Assembly: GCF_003852315.1 (NCBI RefSeq)
Contig: NZ_CP027762.1
Location: 5,127,501-5,191,500, forward strand
Length of the DNA: 64,000 nt
Reading direction: 5' to 3'
From: Pseudomonas sp. LBUM920
Lineage (GTDB): Bacteria; Pseudomonadota; Gammaproteobacteria; Pseudomonadales; Pseudomonadaceae
The notes beneath the pieces were generated by a model. That model searched no databases, was not told the DNA's origin, and saw nothing but the letters and a program-made list of their open reading frames with translations. The translations under genes were made by a program, and so were the position numbers. Shown here in pieces: positions 23,987-33,950 of this stretch (the first letter of the stretch is position 1; each line of letters begins with the position of its first letter).

Positions 23987-25162
23987 ATGCCAAGGAATGC
24001 AGATAACGAACGTCATTGGCAGGCCATCACCCAGCGCTATGAGCTGGAACCTGGCCCGATCAATCTGGAAAACGGCTACTTCGGGCGTATGAGCCGCGCG
24101 GTACGAGCGCAGTACCTGGAGCACGTCGCGTTTATCAACCGCAGCAACTCGCTGTATGTGCGCCAGCGCTTTGAGCAGGGTGAAAACGTCGAGGTGCGCC
24201 GCCAACTGGCCGGGCTGATCGACGCCGACCCGGAGTCGATTGCCTTCACCCGCAATGCCACAGAGGCGTTGCAGTCACTGATCCGTAACTACAACAACCT
24301 GCAACCGGGCGACCAAGTGCTGATCAGCGACCTGGAGTACGACACGGTCAAAGGCGCGATGCGCTGGCTGGCGGGCTATCGCGGTGTGGAGGTGATCGAG
24401 TTATCCCACGCCCACCCGGCCAATTTCGACAGCCTGGTACAGACTTATCGCACCGCGTTTGTGCAGCACCCGCGCCTCAAGTTGATGGCCCTGACCCATG
24501 TGACCCACCGCACCGGCCTGGTAATGCCCGTCGAGGCGATTGCCAACGCCGCACGTGAGCACGGCGTGGATGTGATCCTTGATGGCGCCCATGCCCTGGG
24601 CCAGATCGAATTCAACCTCGCCCAACTGGGCATCCAGTTTGCGGGCTTCAATCTGCACAAATGGATCGGCGCGCCGCTGACCCTGGGCTTTCTGTACATC
24701 GCCCCGGAGCGCCTGGCCGCTATCGACCCGGACATGGGCGAGTTTCATTACCCGGCCACCGATGTTCGCGCGCGTACGCCCTACAGCACACCGAATTTCC
24801 CGGCACTGATGACCTTGCCGCTGGTGCTGGAAGAGCACCGCGCATTGGGTGGCTCGGCAGCCAAGGGCGCACGGGTCAATTATCTGCGGAATCTGTGGGT
24901 GAACCAGGTGCGTCAGTTGCCGGGCATCGAGGTGCTGACGCCGGATGACCCACGGCTGTATTGCGGGATCACGGCGTTCAAGTTCACCGGGCGTGATCAG
25001 CAGGTAATGGCGGATCGGTTGCTCAAGGACTACGACCTGTTTACCACCACCCGTGTCGGCGCGGCCTTTGGCAGCTGCATTCGGGTGACGCCGGGGTTGG
25101 TGACCTCGGCGGCGGACATCGATGTCTTGGTCAAAGCAATAACCGAGCTGAGCGCGGACTGA
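23987..25162 (+). CDS. PLP-dependent class V aminotransferase (isopenicillin-N-epimerase-like)
   Basis: A 391-residue fold-type I PLP enzyme. Landmarks are INLENGYFGRMSRAV (~residue 26), IAFTRNATEALQSLI (PLP-phosphate binding), DVILDGAHALGQIEFNL with the PLP-nitrogen-binding Asp, and FAGFNLHKWIGAPLTLGF, where the Lys should form the Schiff base (~residue 225). It is cytosolic with no leader. The substrate is unknown; relatives act as cysteine desulfurase-like or epimerase-like enzymes. It follows a DUF3820 gene by 11 nt and is followed by a REP doublet. Confidence 0.88.
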   Translation: MPRNADNERHWQAITQRYELEPGPINLENGYFGRMSRAVRAQYLEHVAFINRSNSLYVRQRFEQGENVEVRRQLAGLIDADPESIAFTRNATEALQSLIRNYNNLQPGDQVLISDLEYDTVKGAMRWLAGYRGVEVIELSHAHPANFDSLVQTYRTAFVQHPRLKLMALTHVTHRTGLVMPVEAIANAAREHGVDVILDGAHALGQIEFNLAQLGIQFAGFNLHKWIGAPLTLGFLYIAPERLAAIDPDMGEFHYPATDVRARTPYSTPNFPALMTLPLVLEEHRALGGSAAKGARVNYLRNLWVNQVRQLPGIEVLTPDDPRLYCGITAFKFTGRDQQVMADRLLKDYDLFTTTRVGAAFGSCIRVTPGLVTSAADIDVLVKAITELSAD

Positions 25163-25165
25163 AAT

Positions 25166-25253
25166 GTGGGAGCGGGCTTGCGCGCGAATATGCTGTGTCA
25201 GTCGACGAATAGGCCAACTGAACCAGCGCATTCGCGCGCAAGCCCGCTCTCAC
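25166..25253. repeat. REP doublet (GCGGGCTTGCGCGCGAA class)
   Basis: GTGGGAGCGGGCTTGCGCGCGAA and the inverted TTCGCGCGCAAGCCCGCTCTCAC are separated by about 42 nt, in the convergent gap before eda. Confidence 0.85.
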
Positions 25254-25288
25254 ATTGATCGGCATTGAATTTGAGGTTTTCTACAGGC

Positions 25289-25321
25289 AAAAAAAAGCGG
25301 CACACCGACCAAGTGCGCCGC
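25289..25321 (-). terminator. Rho-independent terminator of the zwf-pgl-eda operon
   Basis: The stem GCGGCGCAC/GTGTGCCGC (imperfect) is followed on the minus strand by eight T. It lies about 40 nt after the eda stop. Confidence 0.75.
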
Positions 25322-25364
25322 AAAAATGCCGTTAAGCACAGCAACAACGATTCGGTAAATCAGC

Positions 25365-26030
25365 TCAATCCAGCAGCGCCAGCGCCTGTGCGGTGACTTC
25401 CTGGATGCGGGCCCAGTCGCCGTTCTTGATCCATTCCGGATCAAGCATCCAGCTACCGCCCACGCACATCACGTTTTTCAACGCCATGTAGTTTTTGATG
25501 TTGGCCGGGCCAACGCCGCCGGTAGGGCAGAACTTCACTTCGCCGAACGGCCCACCCAGCGCCTTGATCGCAGCAACGCCGCCGCTCACTTCAGCCGGGA
25601 ACAGTTTGAAGCGACGGTAACCCAGGCCATAGCCTTCCATGATGCCGGAGGCGTTGCTGATGCCTGGCAGCAACGGGATCGGGCTGTGCACCGAGGCTTC
25701 CAGCAGGTCACGCGTAATGCCCGGCGTGACGATAAACTGCGAGCCCGCCACTTCGGCGGCTTCAAGCATGTGGCGGTCGAGCACGGTGCCGGCACCGGTG
25801 CACAATTCAGGGCGTTGCTCGCGCAGCACTTGAATTGCCTTGAGACCGAACTCGGAACGCAAGGTCACTTCCAATGCGGTCAAACCGCCGGCTGCCAGGG
25901 CATCGGCCAGCGGCAGGATGTCCTGTTCGCGGGCGATGGTGATCACCGGCAGGATCCGCGCCTTGGCGCAGAGGCTGTCGATCAAGGCAACTTTATCCGC
26001 CATGGACACGGTCGGTTGAGGGCTTTTCAT
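25365..26030 (-). CDS. eda: 2-dehydro-3-deoxy-phosphogluconate (KDPG) aldolase
   Basis: A 221-residue class I aldolase that splits KDPG into pyruvate and glyceraldehyde-3-phosphate, the last step of the Entner-Doudoroff path. Motifs are LPVITIAREQDILPLADAL (~residue 27), GLTALEVTLRSEFGLKAI with the catalytic Glu, GAGTVLDRHMLEAAEVAGSQFIVTPG, and FKLFPAEVSGG, where the Lys forms the Schiff base. It is the last gene of zwf-pgl-eda, 17 nt after pgl. HexR control of the operon is expected from the site upstream of zwf. Confidence 0.96.
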   Translation of the reverse strand: MKSPQPTVSMADKVALIDSLCAKARILPVITIAREQDILPLADALAAGGLTALEVTLRSEFGLKAIQVLREQRPELCTGAGTVLDRHMLEAAEVAGSQFIVTPGITRDLLEASVHSPIPLLPGISNASGIMEGYGLGYRRFKLFPAEVSGGVAAIKALGGPFGEVKFCPTGGVGPANIKNYMALKNVMCVGGSWMLDPEWIKNGDWARIQEVTAQALALLD

Positions 26031-26047
26031 AGCGGCTGATCCTTGGC

Positions 26048-26761
26048 TCATGGGCACCAGTAAATCTCTAAAGTAGGTTGCAAAAACGCGCGAATCGGCA
26101 TGGCAGCAACGTCGTCACTGGCCAGCGCGGCGCTCAAGGTGGTCAATTTCGCGCTGCCGGAAATCGACAGCACGGTGTAGTGGGCCGTGGCCAGCAACGC
26201 GCGACTCATGGTCAGGCGCTGGTGCGGCACGGTCGGCGCGAGCATCGGCCAGCAACGGCGGGTACCGTCGGCCTTCAGTGCTTCAGCCAGGTTCGGGCTG
26301 TTGGGGAACAGCGACGCGGTGTGGCCGTCATCGCCCATGCCGAGTACCAGCACGTCGATGGCGTGCAACTCTGCCAACTGGCGATCGGCCAGTTCGGCGG
26401 CGTCTTCAAGCGTGGCCGCAACGTGATACAGGCTGAGGAACTTGGCCTTGGCCGCCGGACCTTGCAGCAAGTATTTCTTCAGCAGGCCGGCGTTGCTGTC
26501 GGCGTGTTCCACCGGCACCCAACGTTCGTCGGCCAACGTGATGGTGACCTTGGACCAGTCCAGGCCCTGTTTGGCCAGGTTCTGGAAAAACGCCACGGGA
26601 CTGCGGCCGCCGGACACCACCAGGGTCGCCTCGCCACGGGCACTGATGGCCGCGCGCAGTTGCTCGGCCACGTCATTGGCCAGTCCATCGGCCAGCAATA
26701 CGGGCGTGCGGTACTCATGAGCAGTTACGCCCTGAGGCAGTTTCAATTCAGATATCGCCAT
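26048..26761 (-). CDS. pgl: 6-phosphogluconolactonase
   Basis: A 237-residue protein of the DevB/glucosamine-6-phosphate isomerase-like fold. It has [17 protein letters not shown] (~residue 52), [23 protein letters not shown] and [20 protein letters not shown]. It hydrolyses 6-phosphogluconolactone made by Zwf. Its start overlaps the 3' end of zwf by 14 nt and eda follows closely, giving a tight three-gene operon. Confidence 0.95.
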   Translation of the reverse strand: MAISELKLPQGVTAHEYRTPVLLADGLANDVAEQLRAAISARGEATLVVSGGRSPVAFFQNLAKQGLDWSKVTITLADERWVPVEHADSNAGLLKKYLLQGPAAKAKFLSLYHVAATLEDAAELADRQLAELHAIDVLVLGMGDDGHTASLFPNSPNLAEALKADGTRRCWPMLAPTVPHQRLTMSRALLATAHYTVLSISGSAKLTTLSAALASDDVAAMPIRAFLQPTLEIYWCP

Positions 26762-28214
26762 ACCATGACCTCCCATCCCGCGTGATCAGTGCAATTGAGC
26801 TCATCGGCCCCCAGGAACCCGCCGCGTACGGCTTGGGCGCATCACCGGATTTTTTCCACCCGGCGATCAACTGGTCACACCACTTCCACGCGGCTTCGAT
26901 TTCATCTTTGCGAACAAACAGGTTCTGATTGCCGCGCATCACTTCCAGCAACAACCGCTCGTAGGCATCCGGAATACGGGTGCTGCGATAGGTGTCGGAA
27001 AAATTCAGTTGCAGCGGGCCACTGCGCAGTTGCATGCCCTTGTCCAGGCCTTGCTCCTTGGTCATCACACGCAAGGAAATACCTTCGTCCGGCTGCAGGC
27101 GAATGATCAGTTTGTTGCTGATCTGCAGGCGCTGCTCGGGGGCGAAGATGTAGTGGGACGGTTCCTTGAAGTGGATGACGATCTGCGACAGCTTTTGCGG
27201 CATGCGCTTGCCGGTACGCAGGTAGAACGGCACCCCGGCCCAGCGCCAGTTACGGATATCGGCACGCAGGGCGACAAAGGTTTCGGTGTCGCTCTGGGTG
27301 TTGGAATTCTCTTCTTCCAGATAACCCGGCACTGGCTTGCCGGCACTGTAGCCGGCGATGTACTGGCCGCGCACCACTTGGGTGGTCAGGCCTTCCGGGC
27401 TGATCGGCGCCAGCGCCTTGAGCACCTTGACCTTCTCGTCACGGATGCTGTCGGCGGACAGGTCGGCCGGCGGGTCCATGGCGATCAGGCAAAGCAGTTG
27501 CAGCAGGTGGTTCTGGATCATGTCGCGCAGCTGGCCGGCCTTGTCGAAGTAACCCCAGCGGCCTTCGATACCGACCTGCTCGGCCACAGTGATTTCCACG
27601 TGGGAAATGTAGTGCTGGTTCCACTGGGTTTCGAACAGGCTGTTGGCAAAACGCAAGGCGATCAGGTTTTGGACCGTCTCTTTGCCCAAGTAGTGGTCGA
27701 TACGGTAGGTGCGGTTTTCCGGGAAAAACTGCGCCACGGCGTCGTTGACCTTGCGCGAGGACTCCAGGTCCGAACCGATGGGTTTTTCCAGCACGACGCG
27801 GGTGTTTTCCGCCAGGCCGACCTTGGCCAGGTTCTCGCAGATCGCCCCGTAAACAGCCGCCGGAGTAGCGAAATAGGCGATCAGGCGTTGGTCACTGCCG
27901 ACCTTCTCGGCCAGGCCGACGTAATCGTCGGCTTTCATGAAATCGACATGCACATAGGCCAGGCGCGCGAGGAAGCGTGTGGCGACGGCTTCATCGAGTT
28001 CCTTGCCGACGTACTTACGCAGTTCTTTCTCGATGTGGGCCATGTGCTGCTGTTCGGAGCCGGCCTCACGGGCCAGGGCCAGAATGCGCGTGTCGTCGTG
28101 CAGGAGGCCTGCGCCATCGAGTTGATAGAGAGCAGGAAATAACTTGCGCAGCGCCAGATCACCCAACGCGCCAAACAGGGCAAAGGTGCAGGGTTCTACG
28201 GTTATCGAAGGCAT
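26748..28214 (-). CDS. zwf: Glucose-6-phosphate 1-dehydrogenase
   Basis: A 488-residue NADP-dependent enzyme. It has the coenzyme motif [22 protein letters not shown] (~residue 9; G-x-x-G-D-L). The active-site signature is [15 protein letters not shown] with the catalytic His near residue 170-175. The QPDEG and [23 protein letters not shown] segments lie near the C terminus. It is the first gene of zwf-pgl-eda, divergent from hexR. The promoter region carries a HexR-type operator at 28279-28296. It commits glucose-6-phosphate to the Entner-Doudoroff cycle and makes NADPH. Confidence 0.97.
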   Translation of the reverse strand: MPSITVEPCTFALFGALGDLALRKLFPALYQLDGAGLLHDDTRILALAREAGSEQQHMAHIEKELRKYVGKELDEAVATRFLARLAYVHVDFMKADDYVGLAEKVGSDQRLIAYFATPAAVYGAICENLAKVGLAENTRVVLEKPIGSDLESSRKVNDAVAQFFPENRTYRIDHYLGKETVQNLIALRFANSLFETQWNQHYISHVEITVAEQVGIEGRWGYFDKAGQLRDMIQNHLLQLLCLIAMDPPADLSADSIRDEKVKVLKALAPISPEGLTTQVVRGQYIAGYSAGKPVPGYLEEENSNTQSDTETFVALRADIRNWRWAGVPFYLRTGKRMPQKLSQIVIHFKEPSHYIFAPEQRLQISNKLIIRLQPDEGISLRVMTKEQGLDKGMQLRSGPLQLNFSDTYRSTRIPDAYERLLLEVMRGNQNLFVRKDEIEAAWKWCDQLIAGWKKSGDAPKPYAAGSWGPMSSIALITRDGRSWYGDI

Positions 28215-28278
28215 GATGTTTGTTCTTTTATCAAGTTAAGCTACAAATACCTTTTTTCAAGGCATCACTCAAGGAAAA

Positions 28279-28296
28279 ATGTAGTAATAACCACAA
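28279..28296. promoter_or_regulatory. HexR operator between zwf and hexR
   Basis: ATGTAGTAATAACCACAA matches the HexR site form TTGTAGT-N4-ACTACAA known for zwf in P. putida at most positions. It lies in the divergent zwf-hexR gap, where HexR is known to repress zwf until it binds KDPG. I recall that consensus; no scan was run. Confidence 0.65.
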
Positions 28297-28424
28297 CATT
28301 TTCCCGAAATACGCATTCCGAGTGGTGGTGTTCAGCTACCCTCAGTAGGATAGGCCACCGCAAAGAACCACTCGTCGATTGGTTACCGCCCTTAATTTGC
28401 ATCGTCGCCCGAAGGAAAGACTGA

Positions 28425-29294
28425 ATGGACCGCGTGCGAAATCTTCTGGAACAGATCCGGAACCGCCTCGAAGAATTGAACAAGGCCGAGAAAAAAGTCG
28501 CCGAGGTCATCCTGCTCAACCCGCAGCAGGCGACCCGCTTCTCTATCGCCGCCCTCGCCCAAGCCGCCTCGGTCAGCGAACCGACGGTCAACCGTTTCTG
28601 CCGTTCGTTCGGCGTCAGCGGTTACCCTGAACTTAAATTGCAGCTGGCGCAAAGTTTGGCCAGTGGCGCAGCGTATGTCAGCCGCGCCGTGGAAGCCGAT
28701 GATAACCCTGAGGCCTACACGCAGAAGATCTTTGGCAGCGCCATCGCATCTCTGGACAGCGCCTGCCAGGCCTTGGACCCGGCCCTGATCAGCAAGGCCG
28801 TGGACCTGTTGATCCAGGCGCGGCAGATCCACTTCTTTGGCCTGGGCGCTTCGGCCCCGGTGGCCATGGATGCGCTGCACAAGTTTTTCCGCTTCAACCT
28901 GGCCGTGACCGCGCATGCCGACGTGCTGATGCAACGCATGATCGCCTCGGTGGCGCATACAGGCGAGCTGTTCGTGATTATTTCCTACACCGGGCGTACC
29001 CGCGAGTTGGTGGAAGTGGCGCGCATCGCACGGGAAAACGGTGCGTCAGTACTGGGCGTGACCGCCGAGAACTCGCCACTGGCCAAGGCCAGTACGGTGA
29101 GCCTGAACATTCCGCTGCCCGAAGACACGGACATCTACATGCCGATGACCTCGCGGATCATCCAGCTCACCGTGCTGGATGTGCTGGCGACCGGCATGAC
29201 CTTGCGCCGCGGGGTGGATTTCCAGCCGCATTTGCGCAAGATCAAAGAGAGCCTGAATGACAGCCGATATCCGGTGGGGGATGAGTTTAACTAG
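28425..29294 (+). CDS. hexR: HexR transcriptional regulator (RpiR family)
   Basis: A 289-residue repressor. The N-terminal HTH_6 domain has [40 protein letters not shown] (recognition helix at about residues 47-60). The C-terminal SIS domain (~residues 125-260) binds a sugar phosphate, with [16 protein letters not shown] and [16 protein letters not shown] as phosphate-binding loops. HexR of pseudomonads senses KDPG and represses zwf, edd/gap-1 and related genes. It is divergent from zwf with a shared operator, and AAGGAAAGACTGA precedes the ATG. Confidence 0.96.
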   Translation: MDRVRNLLEQIRNRLEELNKAEKKVAEVILLNPQQATRFSIAALAQAASVSEPTVNRFCRSFGVSGYPELKLQLAQSLASGAAYVSRAVEADDNPEAYTQKIFGSAIASLDSACQALDPALISKAVDLLIQARQIHFFGLGASAPVAMDALHKFFRFNLAVTAHADVLMQRMIASVAHTGELFVIISYTGRTRELVEVARIARENGASVLGVTAENSPLAKASTVSLNIPLPEDTDIYMPMTSRIIQLTVLDVLATGMTLRRGVDFQPHLRKIKESLNDSRYPVGDEFN

Positions 29295-29325
29295 CAGCAA
29301 TCTCCCCCAGCAGTACCGGCCCTAT

Positions 29326-29405
29326 CACAGGCAAGCCAGCTCCCACATTGGACCGAGTTGCACATTTGGAATGCATTCCCCGGTGGGAGCTGGCTTGCCT
29401 GCGAT
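29326..29405. repeat. REP doublet in tail-to-tail order (AGCTGGCTTGCCTGCGA class)
   Basis: The left unit reads CACAGGCAAGCCAGCTCCCAC and the right unit GTGGGAGCTGGCTTGCCTGCGAT, the reverse of the order in the other doublets of the window. It lies in the convergent hexR/mutarotase gap. Confidence 0.8.
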
Positions 29406-29424
29406 GGCAGCATAAGCTCCACCG

Positions 29425-30270
29425 CTAAGCCCCAGCCCTGGCCTGCAAACTCAAATGCGCCCTCTCCCCCGGCGCCAAGCTCGCACCGGCCATCGCCGAC
29501 TCCACGCACACAAACCCTGACGCCTCGTTAAAGCTCACGCCCAACAACGGCCGGCTGCCCGGATGCCACACCACGGTGTCGGCGCTGTCGCCGGTGTCGA
29601 TGCACAATTCGCGCTGCCAGGCGTGGTCCTTGAGGTGCAATTCGCCCTCGTGCTGGAACACCCGTTGGCACCCGCCATCCACGCGAAGCTCACCTTCCTG
29701 CTGGCAAGCCTGGCGATTGAGCTGGTCATAACCTTGCGCGCCATCCAGCCCAGACAGCGCTATCTCATCCACGTGACCAATACGCCAATAGGCGTGCAAA
29801 GCATGGCTCAATTGGCACGGCAACTCGTCCTGATGCTCGGTGCACAGGCGCAGCTCCAGGGTTTCGCCCAGGTGAGCGTGCAGGTCGACCTGCCAATCGC
29901 ACAGCTGCAATTGCCAGTGCAGGCGCACGCCGTCGTCGTCGGTGCTGCTGTCGAGCAGTTTCCAGTCGATCAGCCGCGCCCACCCATGGGAAGGCCAGGC
30001 GTTTTCGCTCGGATGGCGCCCATACCACGGCCAGCACACCGGCACGCCGCCCCGGATGGCGCCGACTTGCGGCCACTTGGCCGCGCACCACAGCCAGGGT
30101 TTCTGGCCACGCGGTTGAAAGTGCAGCAATTGCGCGCCCTGACGACTGAACACTGCCTGGCACAACGGATGGTCGATGACCAACACGTCGCGCATCTGAA
30201 AGCGTTCCCAGGCGAATACCGGACGCTCGCGCAGGGATTTGAAAAAGCGTTGCAGCGGATGCTCATGCAT
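29425..30270 (-). CDS. D-hexose-6-phosphate mutarotase (YeaD-like aldose epimerase family)
   Basis: A 281-residue beta-sandwich epimerase-like protein. Conserved segments are GAIRGGVPVCWPWYGRHPS (~residue 70), SHGWARLIDWKLL with the catalytic-type His, LSHALHAYWRIGHVDEIALSGLDG and FNEASGFVCVESAMAG. Family members interconvert alpha and beta anomers of glucose-6-phosphate. It sits downstream of oprB at the end of the glucose-uptake genes, consistent with feeding the correct anomer to Zwf. A REP and a terminator separate it from oprB, so it may have its own promoter. Confidence 0.88.
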   Translation of the reverse strand: MHEHPLQRFFKSLRERPVFAWERFQMRDVLVIDHPLCQAVFSRQGAQLLHFQPRGQKPWLWCAAKWPQVGAIRGGVPVCWPWYGRHPSENAWPSHGWARLIDWKLLDSSTDDDGVRLHWQLQLCDWQVDLHAHLGETLELRLCTEHQDELPCQLSHALHAYWRIGHVDEIALSGLDGAQGYDQLNRQACQQEGELRVDGGCQRVFQHEGELHLKDHAWQRELCIDTGDSADTVVWHPGSRPLLGVSFNEASGFVCVESAMAGASLAPGERAHLSLQARAGA

Positions 30271-30317
30271 GTGCCACGGTCCTGAAATTCATTGTTGCTC
30301 AAACCTTGGGTGACCCT

Positions 30318-30402
30318 GTGGGCGCTGGCTTGCCTGCGATAGCACCGCCTCGGTCATTCAGACAAACCGAGGCGCCTGCATCACTGGCAAGCCAGCGCCC
30401 AC
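30318..30402. repeat. REP doublet (GCGCTGGCTTGCCTGCGA class)
   Basis: GTGGGCGCTGGCTTGCCTGCGAT and the inverted GGCAAGCCAGCGCCCAC are separated by about 40 nt, between the mutarotase gene and oprB. Confidence 0.85.
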
Positions 30403-30422
30403 ATGAGGTGTGCACGGCTGCC

Positions 30423-30453
30423 CAAAAAAAAGCGGATAGCCATGGCTATCCGC
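30423..30453 (-). terminator. Rho-independent terminator of oprB
   Basis: GCGGATAGCC-AT-GGCTATCCGC is a perfect 10-bp stem. Eight T follow on the minus strand, 39 nt beyond the oprB stop. Confidence 0.9.
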
Positions 30454-30491
30454 AAAATGCGCACAGAGAGAAGGAGCTTATCGCAACAGCG

Positions 30492-31844
30492 TTAGAACGT
30501 AGTCTGAATTTTCAGGCCCGCTACCAGCGCGTTGTCAACTTCTTTGATACCGCCTGGGTTTTTGATGTACTGCAGGTTAGGACGCACGGTCAGCCAGTTG
30601 GTGACGTGGATGCCGTAGTTGAGTTCGACGTTGTACTCGGTGTTGCGCAACGGTGCGTAACCCAGTTGGTCGTAGTCGGTGAAGCCCTTGGCCGCGTTGA
30701 TTAGTTCAGAGTTTTTCTTCACGTCATCGTTGGCATGAATGCGCGAAATACCGATACCGACGTCGTCTTTGGTACGTGCGTCGAATGGCCCTTTATACAC
30801 AAGCATCAGCGACTGGTAGTTGTCGACGACGTTGGTGTCTTTGTCGTGGAACGTGACGTTGGCCGCGATGTTCAGACCGCGCGATGCATCGCCGTTATGG
30901 GTGGTAAGTTGCTGTTGCACAACACCCCAATAACCGGTTTTGCTGCTGCGGGTACGGTAAGGCAGGCCGGTAGTGGCAGCATCGTTACCATTGATGTCTT
31001 CACGGACATCGCTGGCATCAGCCGCACTCTTGTAGAAACCCACACGGTATTCGCCCGGCAGGCCATTGACCTTCGGCGACCAGACCAATTCTACTGGAAT
31101 TACGGTGCCCTTGGTGCCGCTGCCGCTGAGCTTGAAGCCATTGCCGTGATCAAGCTGCGAAGGGTTCTGGTTGTACGCGCCGATCTGCGCATACAGCTCA
31201 GGCGTGATGTTGTACTTCACGCGGATAGCGGCCTGGGCCACCGGCCAGTTGTACCAGGTGTTTACATAGTTACCCACCTGCGAGCCGCAGAACGACAGGT
31301 TCTGGAAATCGCACGGGAAGGTGTTGAAGTCTTCGCCCTCACCGAAGTAACCGAGCTTCACGTCCAACTTGTTGTCGAACATCTGGTGCTGAATCCAGAA
31401 CTGGGTCAGACGCACCATGTGGCCTCGGCCGTACACTTCCTGAGACGAGCTCAAGGTGCCGGAATCTGGGCGCGGATCACCAATACGGTCATTGGAGATG
31501 TTCTGGCCGTTACGATTGGTCAACTGGATCTTGGCCTGGGTGTTATCCCAGCCCCACAGCTTTTGCAGATCCAATGCTACGCCGAGACCGAACTGGTCAG
31601 CGTAACGGGCAGTTTTGTCGTTGTTGTAGCCACCGCTCAGGTTGGCGCCAACTTCCCCAACGTAGTCAGCCTTGATGTCGATACCTTGCTCGATCAGCTT
31701 GGTACGCTCGCCGCCCCAATCGCCGGTCATCCACTTGGAATCGGCACTGAAAGCATCGTCCGCCATCGCATTGGCGGACAATACCAGGGCTGCTGCCGCT
31801 GACAATTGGCAGATCAGCCGGGTGTTGTTGTGTTGCTTTTTCAT
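30492..31844 (-). CDS. oprB: Carbohydrate-selective porin OprB
   Basis: A 450-residue outer-membrane protein. The signal peptide ends at ALVLSANAMA, then DDAFSADSKWMTGDWGGERTKL, the typical OprB start. Other family landmarks are GRGHMVRLTQFWIQHQMFDNKLDVKLGYFGEGEDF, NTWYNWPVAQAAIRVKYNITPELY and a terminal strand ending in Phe. It lets glucose and some other sugars across the outer membrane and hands them to GtsA in the periplasm. It is downstream of gtsABCD on the same strand, with 97 nt between. Confidence 0.95.
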   Translation of the reverse strand: MKKQHNNTRLICQLSAAAALVLSANAMADDAFSADSKWMTGDWGGERTKLIEQGIDIKADYVGEVGANLSGGYNNDKTARYADQFGLGVALDLQKLWGWDNTQAKIQLTNRNGQNISNDRIGDPRPDSGTLSSSQEVYGRGHMVRLTQFWIQHQMFDNKLDVKLGYFGEGEDFNTFPCDFQNLSFCGSQVGNYVNTWYNWPVAQAAIRVKYNITPELYAQIGAYNQNPSQLDHGNGFKLSGSGTKGTVIPVELVWSPKVNGLPGEYRVGFYKSAADASDVREDINGNDAATTGLPYRTRSSKTGYWGVVQQQLTTHNGDASRGLNIAANVTFHDKDTNVVDNYQSLMLVYKGPFDARTKDDVGIGISRIHANDDVKKNSELINAAKGFTDYDQLGYAPLRNTEYNVELNYGIHVTNWLTVRPNLQYIKNPGGIKEVDNALVAGLKIQTTF

Positions 31845-31941
31845 CCCTACATCCTCGTCTTTATTGTTATTAAACTGTTTTTATCTAACGCGGGTTACTT
31901 TTTTTAACCAAAACAACAAGTTATCCATTCAGGCGCAACAC

Positions 31942-33102
31942 TCAGCGTCCCTTGAATTGGGCCACATTGTCCGCACGGTCCTGTGCTGGCAATGAAGCGG
32001 CAGTGCCCAGGCGCTCGCCGGTGTTGGCGTCAAACAGCAGCACCTTGGCAGGATCGAATTGCAGGGTCAGGGTCTCGCCCACCTGCGGCGCCACGTCGGG
32101 CGCCAGGCGGCAGCAGACCTTGGTGTCGTTCAGTTGCACGAACACCAGAGTGTCCGGGCCGGTCGGCTCGGTGACCTGGACTTCGGCACGAATGCTCGAT
32201 GCACTGTCGCCCTCGCCTGCCGCCAGCATGATCTGCTCCGGGCGCAGGCCCAGGATCACGTCACGGTCTTCGAGGCCGGCGTCCGTCACGTTAAGCGCCA
32301 GCTCGCAGCGCGCCTGGCCGCTGTCGAGCAGCGCCACCAGACGACCGTCCTTGCGTTGCAGGCGCAGCGGCACGAAGTTCATGGGTGGCGAACCGATGAA
32401 GCTCGCCACAAATTGGTTGGCGGGGTTGTTGTAGATCTCTTTTGGCGTGCCGAACTGCTGGATGATGCCGTCCTTCATCACCGCGACTTTATCGCCCAGG
32501 GTCATCGCTTCGATCTGATCGTGGGTGACGTAGACGGTGGTGGTTTTCAGACGCTGGTGCATCAGTTTCATTTCGGTGCGCATCTCGACGCGCAGCTTGG
32601 CGTCAAGGTTCGACAGCGGTTCATCGAACAGGTAAATCTTTGGTCGACGTGCCAACGCACGGCCCATGGCCACACGCTGTTGCTGGCCACCGGAGAGTTG
32701 TCCCGGTTTACGGTTGAGCAAGTGTTCGATCTGCAGCAGCTTGGCCACGCGCGCCACTTCGGTGTCGATATCGGCCTGGCTCATTTTGCGAATCTTCAGG
32801 CCGAACTCGATGTTCTCGCGCACGCTCATGGTCGGGTACAGCGCGTAGGACTGGAACACCATGGCGATGTCGCGATCCTTGGGGCTCATGCCGCTGACGT
32901 CTTTATCACCGATCATGATCGCGCCGCCGGTGATGGTCTCCAGACCGGCGATGCAGTTCATCAGCGTGGATTTGCCGCAACCCGAAGGGCCGACCAGGAT
33001 CAGGAACTCGCCTTCCTTGATCGACAGTTCGATGTTCTTCAAGGTGTCGGGCAGGCCGGCGCCATAGGTCTTGTTTACATTGCGAAGTTCAAGCGTAGCC
33101 AT
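31942..33102 (-). CDS. gtsD: Glucose ABC transporter ATP-binding protein GtsD (MalK/UgpC type)
   Basis: A 386-residue ATPase. The Walker A motif is GPSGCGKST (~residue 38). The signature is LSGGQQQRVAMGRALARRP, Walker B is IYLFDEPLSNLD, and the switch His is in VYVTHDQIEAMTLGD. A C-terminal TOBE/regulatory domain runs from about residue 235 to the end, as in MalK/UgpC. It powers import by GtsB and GtsC. It is the last transporter gene, two nt after gtsC. Confidence 0.95.
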   Translation of the reverse strand: MATLELRNVNKTYGAGLPDTLKNIELSIKEGEFLILVGPSGCGKSTLMNCIAGLETITGGAIMIGDKDVSGMSPKDRDIAMVFQSYALYPTMSVRENIEFGLKIRKMSQADIDTEVARVAKLLQIEHLLNRKPGQLSGGQQQRVAMGRALARRPKIYLFDEPLSNLDAKLRVEMRTEMKLMHQRLKTTTVYVTHDQIEAMTLGDKVAVMKDGIIQQFGTPKEIYNNPANQFVASFIGSPPMNFVPLRLQRKDGRLVALLDSGQARCELALNVTDAGLEDRDVILGLRPEQIMLAAGEGDSASSIRAEVQVTEPTGPDTLVFVQLNDTKVCCRLAPDVAPQVGETLTLQFDPAKVLLFDANTGERLGTAASLPAQDRADNVAQFKGR

Positions 33103-33104
33103 GA

Positions 33105-33950
33105 TTACCCCTTGACCGCGCCGGCCGTGAGGCCGCGCACGAAATACTTGCCTGCGATCACATAGACCAGCAGGGTCGGCAGCCCGGCGATCATCGCCGC
33201 CGCCATATCCACGTTATATTCCTTGGCCCCGGTGCTGGTGTTGACCAGGTTGTTCAGCGCCACCGTGATGGGCTGCGAGTCGCCGCTGGAGAACACCACA
33301 CCGAACAGGAAGTCGTTCCAGATCTGGGTGAACTGCCAGATCAGGCAGACCATGATGATCGGGGTCGACATTGGCAGAATGATCTGACGGAAGATGGTGA
33401 AAAAACCCGCACCGTCCAGTCGTGCCGCCTTGATCAGCGCATCCGGAATGCTCACGTAGTAGTTACGGAAGAACAGTGTAGTAAACGCCAACCCGTAGAC
33501 CACGTGCACAAACACCAGGCCGGTGGTGGTGCTGGCCAGGCCCATTTTGCCGAGGGTGAACGAGGCCGGCAGCAGCACGGTCTGGAACGGCAGGAAGCAG
33601 CCGAACAACAGCAGGCCGAAGAACAACTGCGAGCCTTTGAAGCGCCAGAACGACAGCACGTAGCCGTTCAACGCGCCGATGGCGGTGGAGATGAGTACGG
33701 CCGGAACGGTGATCTTGATCGAGTTCCAGAAGTAGCCATCCACAGTGGCCCAGGCCTTGACCCAGCCGATGCCGGTGACCACGGTCGGCCAGCTCAGCAG
33801 GTTGCCGGTGCTGATGTCTTCCGGGGTTTTAAAGCTGGTCAGCAACATCACCACCAGCGGCACCAGGTACAGCAGCACGGCGAGGATCAGCACCGCGTAG
33901 ATCGCGACGCGACTCAGGCTGATGGTCGGTTTGGAAGCAAGACTAGTCAT
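33105..33950 (-). CDS. gtsC: Glucose ABC transporter permease GtsC
   Basis: A 281-residue MalG-type permease with six membrane segments. It has the cytoplasmic EAA loop PDALIKAARLDGAGFFTIFRQIILPMSTP around residue 195. The N-terminal segment AVLILAVLLYLVPLVVMLLTSFK is followed by the periplasmic loop typical of sugar permeases. It forms the membrane channel with GtsB. It overlaps the end of gtsB by 8 nt. Confidence 0.94.
   Translation of the reverse strand: MTSLASKPTISLSRVAIYAVLILAVLLYLVPLVVMLLTSFKTPEDISTGNLLSWPTVVTGIGWVKAWATVDGYFWNSIKITVPAVLISTAIGALNGYVLSFWRFKGSQLFFGLLLFGCFLPFQTVLLPASFTLGKMGLASTTTGLVFVHVVYGLAFTTLFFRNYYVSIPDALIKAARLDGAGFFTIFRQIILPMSTPIIMVCLIWQFTQIWNDFLFGVVFSSGDSQPITVALNNLVNTSTGAKEYNVDMAAAMIAGLPTLLVYVIAGKYFVRGLTAGAVKG

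Noticed and set aside
32059..33165. A 368-aa His/Gln-rich plus-strand frame opposite gtsD
   Set aside because: Antisense shadow. The minus strand has Walker A, signature and Walker B motifs.
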